This document shows positions 1 through 9,567 of a stretch of DNA of 64,000 nt, piece by piece. Under the pieces are notes generated by a model. It worked only from the letters and a program-made list of their open reading frames with translations. It was not told the DNA's origin and did not search any database. The stretch lies in NCBI RefSeq assembly GCF_001693255.1, contig NZ_CP016474.1, positions 1,878,661 through 1,942,660 on the forward strand, given 5' to 3'. A program made the translations under genes and the position numbers. This stretch comes from Picosynechococcus sp. PCC 7003 (lineage in GTDB: Bacteria; Cyanobacteriota; Cyanobacteriia; Cyanobacteriales; MRBY01). How positions within the stretch are numbered: position 1 is the first letter of the stretch; every line of letters begins with the position of its first letter.

Positions 1-160
1 GTCTTATATTCTGGCGATAGGCGGACTCCCCGGTTCCCGAGGACAAAAATCACGGTCACAAAAAAATACTTTGTATGTGTCTAGCTTGGTTTTCGCTATC
101 CGTTGCCGTGTCAACGATATGATTATAGAGCATTACGCCCCAAGGGGCGGGGATTTCAAC
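1..160 (+). repeat. IS200/IS605-like end, copy A (truncated by window edge)
   Basis: Non-coding stretch that shares two blocks with the minus strand of 31425-31516. Bases 1-25 match that copy at all but one position, and the 16-base block at 82-97 is identical, with similar spacing between blocks. It ends with a perfect 6-bp GC stem with a two-base loop (136-149) followed by GGGATTTCAACC-type sequence. Such a hairpin next to a conserved terminus is what right ends of IS200/IS605 elements, and the 3' ends of TnpB guide RNAs, look like. No transposase gene is present in the visible part. The left end lies outside the window. The repeat is seen directly; the family assignment is inference. Confidence 0.55.
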
Positions 161-228
161 CCTTTGCCGTTAAAAGCGTTGTTCATACGGAGATCCAACA
201 ATGCCCCATAGGGAAAACCAAACCATTC

Positions 229-256
229 TTGGCAGAGCAATTTGCTATTCTATGGT
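229..256 (+). promoter_or_regulatory. Candidate sigma-70-type promoter of the dnaJ-like gene
   Basis: TTGGCA (229-234) and TATGGT (251-256) are separated by 16 bases and lie about 40 bases before the dnaJ-like start. A strong ribosome-binding site AAGGAGG lies at 278-284, ten bases before the ATG at 295, and decides that start. The -10 element is imperfect, so the promoter is only a candidate. Confidence 0.4.
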
Positions 257-294
257 GTAGTAAATCATGACCCCCGCAAGGAGGCTTAATTTCG

Positions 295-1272
295 ATGGCA
301 GCAACGGATTTTAAAGATTACTATTCCATCCTTGGGGTCAGTAAAAGTGCCTCTGCCGATGAAATTAAGAAAAAGTTTCGCAAGCTCGCTCTCCAATACC
401 ATCCCGATCGCAATCCAGGGGATAAGGCTGCCGAAGCAAAGTTTAAAGAAATTAGTGAAGCTTACGAAGTTCTTTCTGATCCAGAAAAACGGCAAAAATA
501 TGACCAGTTTGGCCAATACTGGCAACAGGCTTCTCGCGGGGGCAGCAGTCCCTATAGTGCTGGCGTTAATGTCGATTTTGAGAATTTTAGTAACTTCGAC
601 TTTGGTAATTTTGGCAGCTTTGACGAGTTTATTAATGATTTACTCGGACGAGCCGCAGCGGGCGCTGGGCCACGGGGCACCGGCAATCCTTACAGTGATT
701 TTGGCTTTAATACAACAGCGAGTGGCACCACCCAGGGCGCAGATCGAGAAGCAAATATTCAATTGACATTCTCCGAAGCCTTTCGAGGCGTTGAAAAACG
801 ATTGAGTCTAGGCACAGAAACCATTACGGTTAAAATTCCGGCGGGAGTCACCAACGGCAATAAAATCCGCGTCAAAGGCAAAGGTTCTCCCAGTGTCATG
901 GGAGGACAAAGGGGGGATTTGTATTTAATTGTCCAACTCCAGTCCCATCACTTTTTCCATTTTGAAGGGGATAACCTAACCTGTACTTTACCAATTACCC
1001 CCGACGAGGCTGTACTGGGGGCCTCTGTCGCCGTCCCAACACCAGATGGCAAGGTGACGATGAAAATCCCCCCAGGGATTAAATCAGGGCAATCACTACG
1101 ACTCCGAGGCAAGGGCTGGCCCAAACCGAAGGGCAACCGCACGGATCAGCTCGTCAAAATTGAGATTGTTGTCCCGACTACGCCCACCGAAGCAGAGAAA
1201 GAGTGCTATGAGAAGCTCCGGGCCCTTAATTCTTTTAAGCCCCGCGATCGCCTCCAGAATGTCAGCCTCTAG
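295..1272 (+). CDS. DnaJ-like (type II, zinc-finger-less) co-chaperone
   Basis: J-domain co-chaperone expected to stimulate DnaK ATPase activity and deliver unfolded clients in the cytoplasm. The J domain covers residues about 8-72 with the HPD triad at 36-38, followed by a Gly/Phe/Asn-rich linker (about 74-140) and two C-terminal beta domains (about 150-310). The CxxCxGxG zinc repeats of true DnaJ are absent, so it is a DnaJ type II/CbpA-like protein. 325 aa fits this class. The start is supported by a strong AAGGAGG site. It converges with sigF; the two stop codons share the tetranucleotide CTAG at 1269-1272. Confidence 0.93.
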   Translation: MAATDFKDYYSILGVSKSASADEIKKKFRKLALQYHPDRNPGDKAAEAKFKEISEAYEVLSDPEKRQKYDQFGQYWQQASRGGSSPYSAGVNVDFENFSNFDFGNFGSFDEFINDLLGRAAAGAGPRGTGNPYSDFGFNTTASGTTQGADREANIQLTFSEAFRGVEKRLSLGTETITVKIPAGVTNGNKIRVKGKGSPSVMGGQRGDLYLIVQLQSHHFFHFEGDNLTCTLPITPDEAVLGASVAVPTPDGKVTMKIPPGIKSGQSLRLRGKGWPKPKGNRTDQLVKIEIVVPTTPTEAEKECYEKLRALNSFKPRDRLQNVSL

Positions 1273-2051
1273 TCACTACCAATGATTTTCTTGAGGGAAT
1301 TAATGCCTTTTTTAATCCGTCGTGAAACGGTAATGACACTCACTCCCAGTAAGTCAGCGGCCTCTTTTTGGGTGAGATCATGGAGAAAAACAAATTCCAA
1401 TACCTTGCGAGTATGTTCTTCGAGTTGAGCAAGGCCCTGTTGAATGCGAATTTGATCTTCAATGGCCAGTTGAAAGCTTTTGTAACCCGGATCCGGAACA
1501 AGATCCCCTAGAGAAGTGTTTTCCCCTTGATCAGCTTTTACAGAAACGTCAAGACTAACGGGATCACGATTTTGGTAAGCAAGATTAATTGACTGCCACT
1601 CGCTCACGGAAATATCGAGATGTTCGGCAATTTCTGCGATGGAAGGTTGTCGATTATGTTCTTGGCGAAAGGCTTGGATAAATCGATTAGATTGTTGCCG
1701 TAATTGGAGCATCCGACGGGGAATACGAACAGTGGAACTTTTATCGCGCAGGTAATGTTGAATTTCACCTCGAATATAGGGGTTTGCAAAGGAACTAAAG
1801 GCATTACCGCGCTCTAGGGTAAATCGCTCAATGGCTCGGAGCAAACCTAAACTGCCCACTTGCATGAGATCATCAAAGTTCTCGCTACATTGTCTCGACC
1901 AATGATGGGCTTCTTTACGAACTAAACCAATATTTAAACTCACAATTTGATTGCGAATTTTGACATCTTGGGACTGCCGATATTCCTGTAACAGTTCCAG
2001 GGTTTTGGACTTAATATTGTCACTGACTTTCGTCGTCATCGTAGGTTCCAT
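1269..2051 (-). CDS. sigF: RNA polymerase sigma factor, group 3 SigF type
   Basis: Alternative sigma factor of 260 aa. Region 2 (about residues 33-105) holds a core-binding helix around [11 protein letters not shown] (61-71) and the -10 recognition segment. Region 3 follows the basic RIPRRM (109-114). Region 4 ends in a helix-turn-helix (about 226-256) with the [13 protein letters not shown] signature. The arrangement is that of SigB/SigF/SigG-type group 3 factors. In Synechocystis, SigF controls type IV pilus and motility genes (known for the family; not shown here). No anti-sigma gene is adjacent. A second ATG four codons downstream is an alternative start. Confidence 0.88.
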   Translation of the reverse strand: MEPTMTTKVSDNIKSKTLELLQEYRQSQDVKIRNQIVSLNIGLVRKEAHHWSRQCSENFDDLMQVGSLGLLRAIERFTLERGNAFSSFANPYIRGEIQHYLRDKSSTVRIPRRMLQLRQQSNRFIQAFRQEHNRQPSIAEIAEHLDISVSEWQSINLAYQNRDPVSLDVSVKADQGENTSLGDLVPDPGYKSFQLAIEDQIRIQQGLAQLEEHTRKVLEFVFLHDLTQKEAADLLGVSVITVSRRIKKGINSLKKIIGSD

Positions 2052-2418
2052 TATTTTTCGGCCAGATCAATAGTCAAAGTATTACTGAGAAATGGATTGG
2101 AGCAAGTCAGAAAAGATCCGCTATTTTTCTGATGAAGAAATCAAAGATTAATGCAAGACTAGAGGAGAGTTTTGGGAAAGACAATCTCAGATATCTTTAG
2201 CATCTGTCAGTTATGCCGTTTGTGATCATAATATTGGCATAGGTAGATTCAAAATAGTATTGATTTTTATCAAAGTTCACTACTTTTTACGGAATCTTCA
2301 ACAAAACTCCGTGGAATTACTGAAAAACGAAGGGGGATCTCCTTTTCAATTCTTTCAATGTTCTCCCTGGATCTACGGAATTAATGATTTTTGGTCTGTG
2401 GCAAGTGATTATTTTATC
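2052..2418. other. Intergenic region between sigF and tilS
   Basis: About 370 bases, AT-rich, upstream of sigF and beyond the 3' end of tilS. It should carry the sigF promoter. A short plus-strand open frame (2260-2505) runs into tilS antisense, has no ribosome-binding site and resembles nothing I recognise, so I do not call it a gene. Confidence 0.5.
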
Positions 2419-3411
2419 TTAGTGAATTGGCTTGGGAGAATTCGATTGTGGTGCCTTCGGCACAAGCCATTCTCCAGTGACTTGCAGTTGAATTTTCCCG
2501 GGTAAAGTGCTAAGGCGATCGCCATTAAAGCCATGGATCAATTCGACTGTAGCAGTAATTTGGGCAAAGGTTGGCATTTTGGGCAAAATTTGCTGGAGAT
2601 ATTGCCGGATAATGCGGCGTTGGAGGGCAATGTGCAAAGGCTGTAGGGTGAGGCGATGGAGGTGTTGCTGGGGATTTAGGGTTTGGTGGAGATATTGTTG
2701 AGCGATCGCCTCAAGATAGTCATTTTCATCCTGCAAAATTACTGCTGTTTGGGCGAGGTGTTTGTCAGCTTGGGTGTTTAATGTCCGTAGCTGGGGCAGG
2801 ATTTGCTGGCGTACCTGGTTGCGCTTAAAGCGCATTTGCTGATTGTAAGGATCGAGACACACAGGCAGATTAAACTGTCGGCAAAACTTACCTGTTTCCT
2901 GTCGTGTAATTGTCAACAAGGGGCGCACCAACATGACTTTGTCTGAGAGCGATCGCCATGCAGTGAGACTGCCGAGACCAGCCATCCCAGACCCCCGCAC
3001 CAGGTTATAGATTAGGGTTTCTGCGCGGTCACTTTGGGTATGACCAGTTACCACATAAGCCTTGCCGAGTTGGGCTGCTAAGTGAGTTAAAGCTTGATAG
3101 CGCCATTGGCGCGCCGCATTTTCTGTTTCTGGGAGAGAAGTCCCTGCGCAGCAAAGGTGAAAAGGTAACTGCCATTGTGCCCCCAAGGTTTGCACATGGG
3201 TTGCAATATTGTCATCACCAGGCCAGCCATGGTGACAATGGGCGATCGCCAAGGACCATTGCCAATGGCTTTGTAAGTCCAACATCAACTGACTTAAACA
3301 GACAGAATCTTGCCCACCTGAAACAGCCATAAGGATCATGGCCCCTGTCGGCAATAAATTTGATTCTTTCAACTGTTGGTTTAGCCGCGCATGTAAAGGA
3401 CTCCAGCTCAT
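2419..3411 (-). CDS. tilS: tRNA(Ile)-lysidine synthase
   Basis: Adds lysine to C34 of the CAU-anticodon tRNA-Ile so that it reads AUA instead of AUG; an essential cytoplasmic tRNA-modifying enzyme. The N-terminal PP-loop ATP pyrophosphatase motif SGGQDS is at residues 31-36, and a GHTQSDRAET-type motif follows in the N-type ATPase domain. 330 aa matches the shorter cyanobacterial forms that lack the full C-terminal tRNA-binding extension of E. coli TilS. It stands alone on the minus strand, about 50 bases downstream of the KGK-protein gene stop. Confidence 0.93.
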   Translation of the reverse strand: MSWSPLHARLNQQLKESNLLPTGAMILMAVSGGQDSVCLSQLMLDLQSHWQWSLAIAHCHHGWPGDDNIATHVQTLGAQWQLPFHLCCAGTSLPETENAARQWRYQALTHLAAQLGKAYVVTGHTQSDRAETLIYNLVRGSGMAGLGSLTAWRSLSDKVMLVRPLLTITRQETGKFCRQFNLPVCLDPYNQQMRFKRNQVRQQILPQLRTLNTQADKHLAQTAVILQDENDYLEAIAQQYLHQTLNPQQHLHRLTLQPLHIALQRRIIRQYLQQILPKMPTFAQITATVELIHGFNGDRLSTLPGKIQLQVTGEWLVPKAPQSNSPKPIH

Positions 3412-3462
3412 GGAATCACCGGTCTAATACGCCCATAGAATCTACCCTTCGTATCCAAAAGC

Positions 3463-5184
3463 CTATGGCTTTTTACGAAACATCGCCACATTAATGAACT
3501 GACCGAGATCATCATCTGAGGCTTGGGTATTCTGATTGCTTGAGACTTCAGAATCATCAAAAAGATCGCCTAAATCAAGATCACTATCTTCAGGCAAAGA
3601 CTCTTCTGCCTCGTCCAAAGACAACTCCAAATCTCCTGACAGATCATCCAGACTTTCTGTGTCATTGTCTGTGAACACCGCAAATGGATCATCTGCCTCT
3701 AAAGCAGCATCCTGAATATCATCCTGGGTTGGTGGTTGGTCTTCTGCCACCTCTCCAAAAGGATTATGGGCATCCAGAAGATCTGTTTCTAGGGCTTCAG
3801 GAGTACTTTCTGTCTCCATCTCCGGTAGATCTTCTAACGTTTCTAAATCACCAGTAGCGGGGGCTGGGTTTTCTTCCAATAGGGATTGGAATAAATCATC
3901 TTCCTCTGGAAGCTGTTCCGGTTCATCAAACAGATCCTTAAGAACCGTTTCTTGTTCTTCGCCGCTATCGACCGTGATTGCCGTTGGCTCATCATCATCA
4001 GCAAATTCATCTAAATCTAGATCAAGGTCAAAATCTCCCTCTTCTGTGTCACCAAACAAATCATCGAGATCTTCGTCAGAAATTGCTTCGTTTAGATCAC
4101 TAGCTGGTGTGTCTTCCGAGAATAACGCTTCTAAATCGTCGGTTTCTTGAAGTTCAGCTTCTGACTCTGGGGTAGGTTGTTCTGGGGTTTCAGACGTTTC
4201 TTGATCGAAAATATTTTCTAAAAACTCTTCATCCGGCTGAACAAGGGTTTCCTGAAAGACAATAGTTTCTCTACCGCTAATGGTGGATTGTTCAACGGGT
4301 TCTGGGGGAGGAGCCGAGATATCCTCCCCGCCGTGATCAGCCTCTGGGGTGATCCCAGCGAAACCCGCTTCCGCCGCCACTGCTTCGTCAAAATCTGCCG
4401 TTTTTCCGAACTCCTCTGAATCTAAGTCTGAAAAAACATCGGTGGCTTCAGCTTCTTCTTCTCGTGGCGCATCAGGCCCGTGAATCTCAGGTACTTCCTC
4501 TGCTTCCTCTGCAACGGCGGCATCAAAATCAAAGTCTTCTTCCCCGAACAGCTCATCGAGATCATCGACGGGTTCTGCTAGATCTGCCTCGGCAGCATCG
4601 CTGGATTCATCAAAAAGGGCCTCAAAATCATCGAGGTCATCTTGATCGGCAAAATCAGTACCAACATCCTGGGGGGCTGCTTCCATATCTGGCAAGTCAA
4701 GGTCTGGCAGTTCTGGCTCTGCAGTATCAGATTCAGAATCATCAAAATCCAAACCAAGGTCAGCAAATTCTGCTTCGTTAAACTCTAGTTCCAAATCATC
4801 AAAGTCTGATTCAGAAGTCGTAGATGCAGTCGCACTAGGGAAATCACTGGCAGCTACCGAAGGAAGAAGATCAGCAGCTGCCTTAGGCTTTGGGTCTGCG
4901 CTTGCCTCCCCACCATCTTCTTCGGCAAATTCAAGGTGTAGTCTGACTTTTCCTTTAACCCAACCAGAGGCTCCAAACCGTAGCACATCACATTCAATGC
5001 CATTATCCGTTAGCCAATCAATGGTTTCTTCAGTGAGTCCCCCCAACCCTTGGTCTAGTAAGAGTTGTTTTAAGGCGGCGGCGAACTCGTCAACGCGAAA
5101 AGTGCTATGGCCGATTACAAAACGGGATTCGCTATTAATCGACAGCACTTCACCGCTGCTCAGTGGTTGAAAGTTTTTGCTCAC
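3463..5184 (-). CDS. KGK-domain protein with long acidic tail
   Basis: The N-terminal 90 residues form a small globular domain ending in GWVKGKVRL (74-82), the signature of the cyanobacterial KGK family. The remaining 480 or so residues are dominated by Asp, Glu, Ser, Ala and Pro and are predicted to be disordered. A short hydrophobic motif of the form D-L-x-x-L-F inside acidic surroundings recurs many times (for example DLDELF, DLEALF, DLDDLF, DLGDLF). The last residues (NVAMFRKKP) are basic. Start is GTG at 5184, with GGGGAA a few bases upstream. Function is unknown; the repeated motif suggests a scaffold or multivalent docking platform, which is inference. Confidence 0.85.
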   Translation of the reverse strand: MSKNFQPLSSGEVLSINSESRFVIGHSTFRVDEFAAALKQLLLDQGLGGLTEETIDWLTDNGIECDVLRFGASGWVKGKVRLHLEFAEEDGGEASADPKPKAAADLLPSVAASDFPSATASTTSESDFDDLELEFNEAEFADLGLDFDDSESDTAEPELPDLDLPDMEAAPQDVGTDFADQDDLDDFEALFDESSDAAEADLAEPVDDLDELFGEEDFDFDAAVAEEAEEVPEIHGPDAPREEEAEATDVFSDLDSEEFGKTADFDEAVAAEAGFAGITPEADHGGEDISAPPPEPVEQSTISGRETIVFQETLVQPDEEFLENIFDQETSETPEQPTPESEAELQETDDLEALFSEDTPASDLNEAISDEDLDDLFGDTEEGDFDLDLDLDEFADDDEPTAITVDSGEEQETVLKDLFDEPEQLPEEDDLFQSLLEENPAPATGDLETLEDLPEMETESTPEALETDLLDAHNPFGEVAEDQPPTQDDIQDAALEADDPFAVFTDNDTESLDDLSGDLELSLDEAEESLPEDSDLDLGDLFDDSEVSSNQNTQASDDDLGQFINVAMFRKKP

Positions 5185-5332
5185 GGTTATTTCCCCACAG
5201 TATCAAAATAGTTAGGTCATCAAGCTAAAAGAGGATTCGGGTGGACTGATATCGAAATTCAATCCTTTGTGTCCTATTTTAATCGGGCTTTTCCCACGGA
5301 AATGTCTTTTTCTCTTTAAAATTTACGGATTT

Positions 5333-6349
5333 TTAGAAAAACCAACCATAGGAATGTAATCCTTTACCAAGGATGTTGACTCCTAGATAACATACCCAGA
5401 CGACAAAAAAACCTGCCGCTGCGAGAAAGGCGGGTTGTCGGCCTTGCCAACCCCGGGTGATGCGGGCATGTAAATAGGCAGCAAAAACTAACCAGGTAAT
5501 GAGGGCCCAGGTTTCTTTGGGATCCCAGCTCCAATAGGAACCCCAGGCTTCGTTGGCCCAAACGGCACCGGCAATAATCCCAATGGTCAGAAGGGGAAAG
5601 CCTAAGCCAATGATGCGGTAGCTAATGTTGTCGAGGGTATCGGCAATGCTCAACATCTGAGGGCTGAGGGTCGCAGTTGTGGTGAGCTGCTGGAGATCGG
5701 GGGACGTTAAGACAGCGGTATTCCCGTTGCTTTGGGGTTCAGTTTTCTGAAAGGACACTACGGTTGCCGGGGTTTCACCGGTGGGATTTTGGGGCTGGCG
5801 CAGTCGATAGCCACCATTGCCAACGGAGCTGCCTCGCAATTCAATTTTTTGGCCTTTGGTGACAATTAAAAAGGCGATCGCCAACAAAGACCCCACCAAC
5901 AATGCGGCATAGCTAATCATCATCACACTGACGTGCATCATCAGCCAGTTGGACTTGAGGGCCGGGACAAGGGGGGCTGAGTTTTGCATTTCCGCCGGGA
6001 GAGAAAGGGCTGCGAAGGCCGTGATCCCCATGGCGACCGGCGCAGTAATCACACCGACCCAACGACTGCGACTCATCCATTCGGCCACGAGGTGCATGGT
6101 GGTCACTCCCCAGGCGAGAAAAAAGAGCGATTCATAAAGATTGCTGAGGGGGAAATATCCCGCTTCTAACCAACGGGCTCCTAGGAGGGTGGCCATGCAG
6201 AGATTGGCGATCGCCACGCCGAGGGTGCCTAAGCCAGTTAAGCCCGGAATGTTTGGGAACGCGGCCCCGCCCCAATAGAGGAGCATTGTTAAGAAAAGAA
6301 CCAGAAAAGAAGTGTTATCTAAAAGGCTTTGGAGTGCGACCAAATCCAT
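5333..6349 (-). CDS. ccsA: Cytochrome c biogenesis protein CcsA (System II; also named CcsB)
   Basis: Integral thylakoid/plasma membrane haem-handling subunit of the System II (Ccs) cytochrome c synthetase, which with Ccs1 attaches haem to apocytochromes such as cytochrome f. 338 aa with about eight membrane spans. The tryptophan-rich WWD haem-binding segment [13 protein letters not shown] is at 269-281. A hydrophilic Gln/Thr/Pro-rich loop (about 170-240) separates the N-terminal spans from the WWD region. Its substrate cytochrome f (petA) is encoded in the same window at 15581-16570. Naming varies: chloroplast literature uses ccsA, many bacterial annotations use ccsB. Confidence 0.93.
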   Translation of the reverse strand: MDLVALQSLLDNTSFLVLFLTMLLYWGGAAFPNIPGLTGLGTLGVAIANLCMATLLGARWLEAGYFPLSNLYESLFFLAWGVTTMHLVAEWMSRSRWVGVITAPVAMGITAFAALSLPAEMQNSAPLVPALKSNWLMMHVSVMMISYAALLVGSLLAIAFLIVTKGQKIELRGSSVGNGGYRLRQPQNPTGETPATVVSFQKTEPQSNGNTAVLTSPDLQQLTTTATLSPQMLSIADTLDNISYRIIGLGFPLLTIGIIAGAVWANEAWGSYWSWDPKETWALITWLVFAAYLHARITRGWQGRQPAFLAAAGFFVVWVCYLGVNILGKGLHSYGWFF

Positions 6350-6440
6350 TGTGCGATTCTCCTAAAAAAATATCGATCAAAAAAGCTTGGACTTTTAGTG
6401 GACTGTGATTAAAAAATTTTTATCGTTACTTATTTTCCCA

Positions 6441-7598
6441 TTAGATCATATCGGCTGAGCTCCCCCGACGGCTATGTCGATCCTGATAGAGGGTGGTACG
6501 TTCTGCGGGAAGGCGATCCACTGAGGCGATCGCCGTTCGTAATTGAGAGACCGTTAAACAGGTTCCCCCTTGGGCACCGGCCATGGTGGTAATGTGCTCT
6601 TCCATGAGGGTACCGCCTAAATCATTACAGCCCCAACGGAGGGCAGTGGTGGCCCCTGCCAAGCCCAGTTTGACCCAACTCGGCTGGTGATTAATAATCC
6701 ATTTGCCAAGGAAGAGGCGAGCCACCGCCGTCAATAACAGTGTTTTTTGCAGATCCGGTTGATCCCGGCCCACTTTTTTGCGGAGTACCTGGGGGGCTAA
6801 CTGACCGACAAAGGGTAAGAGAATAAATTCAGTAATCTTCGCGGGTTTCCCCTCGGCGATCGCCTGTTGTTGCAACTGCCGAATTTGGGCTAAATGTTGT
6901 ACCTGATGCCATGGCGTTTCGATGTGGCCACAGAGCATTGTGCTGGTGGTCGGCAGTCCCAGGTGGTGGGCCGTACTGACAATTTCTAGCCAAGTTGCCG
7001 CCTTTAACTTTTCGGGGCAAATCTGACGGCGAATTTGATCATCGAGAACTTCTGCGGCAGTACCCGGGAGGGAATCAACGCCAGCTTCCTTGAGGGCAAT
7101 AATTACATCCCGAAAGGACAGATGATCTTCGCGGGCAATAAATTCAATTTCCTGGGGAGAAAAGGCGTGGAGATGTAAGCCAGGGAAAGCATCCTTTAAA
7201 GCAGAAACCAAATCTAGGTAATAGTTGAGCGATCGCCCATTACGTTTTGCCTGGGGATTTAGTCCCCCCTGGATGCACAGTTCCGTTGCCCCCTCCGCCC
7301 AGGCCGCCGCTGCTTTTTCCTGGAGTTGTCCTTGGTCGAGCCAAAAGGAATCTGGATCTCCCACATCTCGCCGAAAAGCGCAGAAGTGACAATGCTGCTC
7401 ACAAATATTGGTGAAGTTTAGATTGCGGTTAACTACATAGGTGACGGTTTCCCCGCAAAGCGTTTGTCTGAGGGTATCAGCCGCCACTCGGATATTTTCG
7501 ATGGCCGCCGGCTCCGTTTGGGAAAGGAGAAATACCCCTGCCTCAACCGTAAGATCAACGCCAGCGATCGCCGCATCTAGTACCTGCAGTAAATTCAT
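6441..7598 (-). CDS. cofH: FO synthase subunit 2, CofH (deazaflavin biosynthesis)
   Basis: Radical-SAM enzyme that, with CofG, makes 7,8-didemethyl-8-hydroxy-5-deazariboflavin (FO) from tyrosine and a ribityl uracil; in cyanobacteria FO serves as the antenna of DNA photolyase. The iron-sulfur cluster motif CEQHCHFC places Cys at 66, 70 and 73. GGTLMEEH near residue 325 is typical of the family. 385 aa is full length. Its start overlaps the proC stop by four bases (ATGA, 7595-7598), indicating translational coupling with proC. CofG is not in this window. Confidence 0.93.
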   Translation of the reverse strand: MNLLQVLDAAIAGVDLTVEAGVFLLSQTEPAAIENIRVAADTLRQTLCGETVTYVVNRNLNFTNICEQHCHFCAFRRDVGDPDSFWLDQGQLQEKAAAAWAEGATELCIQGGLNPQAKRNGRSLNYYLDLVSALKDAFPGLHLHAFSPQEIEFIAREDHLSFRDVIIALKEAGVDSLPGTAAEVLDDQIRRQICPEKLKAATWLEIVSTAHHLGLPTTSTMLCGHIETPWHQVQHLAQIRQLQQQAIAEGKPAKITEFILLPFVGQLAPQVLRKKVGRDQPDLQKTLLLTAVARLFLGKWIINHQPSWVKLGLAGATTALRWGCNDLGGTLMEEHITTMAGAQGGTCLTVSQLRTAIASVDRLPAERTTLYQDRHSRRGSSADMI

Positions 7599-8404
7599 CC
7601 TTGGCCTAACTCGACAGAACGGGCCTTCGCAGCGGTCACAGCAGCAATGACCCCTGAGCGGAACCCGTGGGCTTCGAGGGCAGCGACGCCGGCGATCGTA
7701 GTGCCCCCTGGACTGGTGACTCGGTCTTTGAGTTGGGCGGGGTGTAAGCCAGAGGTTTGGAGTAATTCAGCCGTTCCCTTAACCGTTTGGAGGGCAAGTT
7801 GTTGGGCTGTGGCCCGGGGTAAACCCGCCGCAACGCCGCCATCGGCCAGGGCTTCTACCATCAAGGCCACAAAAGCCGGGCCAGAGCCAGAAAGTCCGGT
7901 AACCGCATCCATCAGGGATTCCGGTACCACCACCACTTCACCCACAGCCCCAAAAATCTGTTTTGCGAGGGCGACCTGGGCTTCTGAAACGAGATCTCCA
8001 GGGGCGATCGCTGTCATCCCTTGGCCAATAATCGCCGGTGTATTTGGCATTGCCCGCACCACAGGATAGTCCCCGAAACCGCTTTGTAACTGGGTCAGGG
8101 TCACTCCAGCAAGGATTGACAACACCAGGGGGCGCATTTGTTGCTGCTGGCCTTGGAGTTCGCTGGTGACTTGGTTGAAAATTTGTGGTTTGATCGCCAG
8201 CATCAAAACATCAGAGGCGATCGCCACTTCTAGATTCTTTGCCGTGACGTCTACCTGATATTCCTGCTGTAAATAAGCCCGCCGTTCTGCCACAGGTTCA
8301 CTTACAATCACATCCGCTGGCAAGTAAATCTGTTCCTTGAGGAGCCGTGCGAGGAGGGCTTCTCCCATGACACCGCCGCCAATCATGCCGAATTTTGCAG
8401 CCAT
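7595..8404 (-). CDS. proC: Pyrroline-5-carboxylate reductase
   Basis: Final step of proline synthesis: NAD(P)H-dependent reduction of 1-pyrroline-5-carboxylate. The Rossmann motif GGGVMG is at residues 9-14, and the C-terminal helical dimer domain carries the ProC signature around LSGSGPAFV and the [10 protein letters not shown] segment. 269 aa is the normal length. It follows sepF after about 150 bases and overlaps cofH by four bases. The pipX-pipY-sepF-proC order is a well-known conserved neighbourhood in cyanobacteria and, for yggS-sepF-proC, in Gram-positives. Confidence 0.96.
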   Translation of the reverse strand: MAAKFGMIGGGVMGEALLARLLKEQIYLPADVIVSEPVAERRAYLQQEYQVDVTAKNLEVAIASDVLMLAIKPQIFNQVTSELQGQQQQMRPLVLSILAGVTLTQLQSGFGDYPVVRAMPNTPAIIGQGMTAIAPGDLVSEAQVALAKQIFGAVGEVVVVPESLMDAVTGLSGSGPAFVALMVEALADGGVAAGLPRATAQQLALQTVKGTAELLQTSGLHPAQLKDRVTSPGGTTIAGVAALEAHGFRSGVIAAVTAAKARSVELGQG

Positions 8405-8556
8405 TTTAATTTTTCACATTCATCCCTGAAATGACGCATTCATCTTGACTGATTTTTTCCCAGAAGGCAAATGTACCGCATCAAAAAGGGGACAGAAAAT
8501 CTATCCCCAAATTTTGGCGATCGCCGTTTGATTGCAGCGTTTTTGTGGGCTAATTT

Positions 8557-9147
8557 TTATTGAGCCTGGGCCATCGGCGTCATGTCGTCATTCCAAGCCG
8601 GAGCCGGGGCCGCCGGACGCGCCGGAGCCGCAGGGGTTTCTTCTTGGTTTAAGCTAGCTTGATTCGTGACCTGGACACAGTTCGGCGTGAAGAGAAAAAT
8701 ACTGTCACCAATCCGTTCTTGGTGGCCATCAATGGCAAAGGTCCCACCGGCAACAAAATCCACTGCCCGCTGTGCTTCGTCGGGATCCATCATGTTGAGA
8801 TTGAGCACAATGGAACGTCGATCCCTAAGGGCTTGGATAATTTGGGGCATTTCTTCGAAGGAATGAGGCTCACAAACGACCACTTCAGCCGGGGAATTAC
8901 TGACGCCAGGGAGGCCAATGACATTGTTACGAGCGGGGGTGGTGTTAGAGTTCATGGCAAAGTTAGAAACAACGGTAGGGTTTTCAGGTAGACGACGGGG
9001 GGCAGGCGCACTCTCTTCGGGCAAAGGGGTGGGCATTTCAGCAGGATAGAGGGCATGATAATCGTTATTATCAATTTCTCCTTCATAGTATTCTTCGTAT
9101 TCTTCTGATTCGTTGAAGCCTAGGAAGTTACGTATGCTGTTGAACAT
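8557..9147 (-). CDS. sepF: Cell division protein SepF (Cdv2)
   Basis: FtsZ-associated division factor that forms rings and tethers FtsZ to the membrane. 196 aa. The N-terminal 15 or so residues ([11 protein letters not shown]) form the amphipathic membrane-binding helix. A disordered acidic/Pro linker follows, then the SepF core (about 90-170) with the [22 protein letters not shown] type signature. The Ala/Pro-rich C-terminus is typical of cyanobacterial homologues. It lies between pipY and proC on the same strand; the 420-base gap upstream suggests its own promoter. Confidence 0.95.
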   Translation of the reverse strand: MFNSIRNFLGFNESEEYEEYYEGEIDNNDYHALYPAEMPTPLPEESAPAPRRLPENPTVVSNFAMNSNTTPARNNVIGLPGVSNSPAEVVVCEPHSFEEMPQIIQALRDRRSIVLNLNMMDPDEAQRAVDFVAGGTFAIDGHQERIGDSIFLFTPNCVQVTNQASLNQEETPAAPARPAAPAPAWNDDMTPMAQAQ

Positions 9148-9567
9148 GGGGCTAAATATCCTTGGTTATAGGGTTTTCAATATTTTGATAATGATATGCT
9201 TCGCTATTTTGGTGGATGGTGGGCGACATCTCCCAAAATCGTTTGTCCAGGATATAAGGCTCGAAGGGTGAAGAGACTTGACCAAGACTTTAGGTGATTT
9301 TGAGCATATTCTAAGGGATGAATTATCTGGGGCTCCGCCAATTTAAATTTCTTAAGCTTAGCGATCGCCTTAGGACATATGGCTTATTTTGCCCTAAAAG
9401 TGGAGTTTTGGAGAATCGACATTGATAAGATTTTGTGAATCGAACATTTTAAATTCTAGATATTTTTCATCAATAGATTTGTTGCAAGAGGATCAATTTC
9501 GAAATTTTTTATGGGATTGTGGCGGGTCACTGGGATGATCGAGGTCGTTGTCAGCACTCAGATGTGC
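9148..9567. other. Intergenic region between pipY and sepF
   Basis: About 420 bases, AT-rich, with one HIP1 palindrome at 9361. It probably carries the sepF promoter. A 35-codon plus-strand open frame beginning near 9319 has no ribosome-binding site and no recognisable product. I see no RNA gene or repeat here. Confidence 0.45.
9361..9368. repeat. HIP1 palindrome GCGATCGC (representative of many)
   Basis: The octamer GCGATCGC, often extended to GGCGATCGCC, occurs very frequently throughout the window, both inside genes and between them; other examples are 2515-2522, 18246-18253 and 24722-24729. This highly iterated palindrome is a hallmark of many cyanobacterial genomes. Confidence 0.9.

Noticed and set aside
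2260-2505. 81-codon plus-strand frame between sigF and tilS
   Set aside because: No ribosome-binding site, overlaps tilS antisense, and no recognisable features.
9319-9426. 35-codon plus-strand frame upstream of sepF
   Set aside because: No ribosome-binding site and no recognisable product; consistent with chance.
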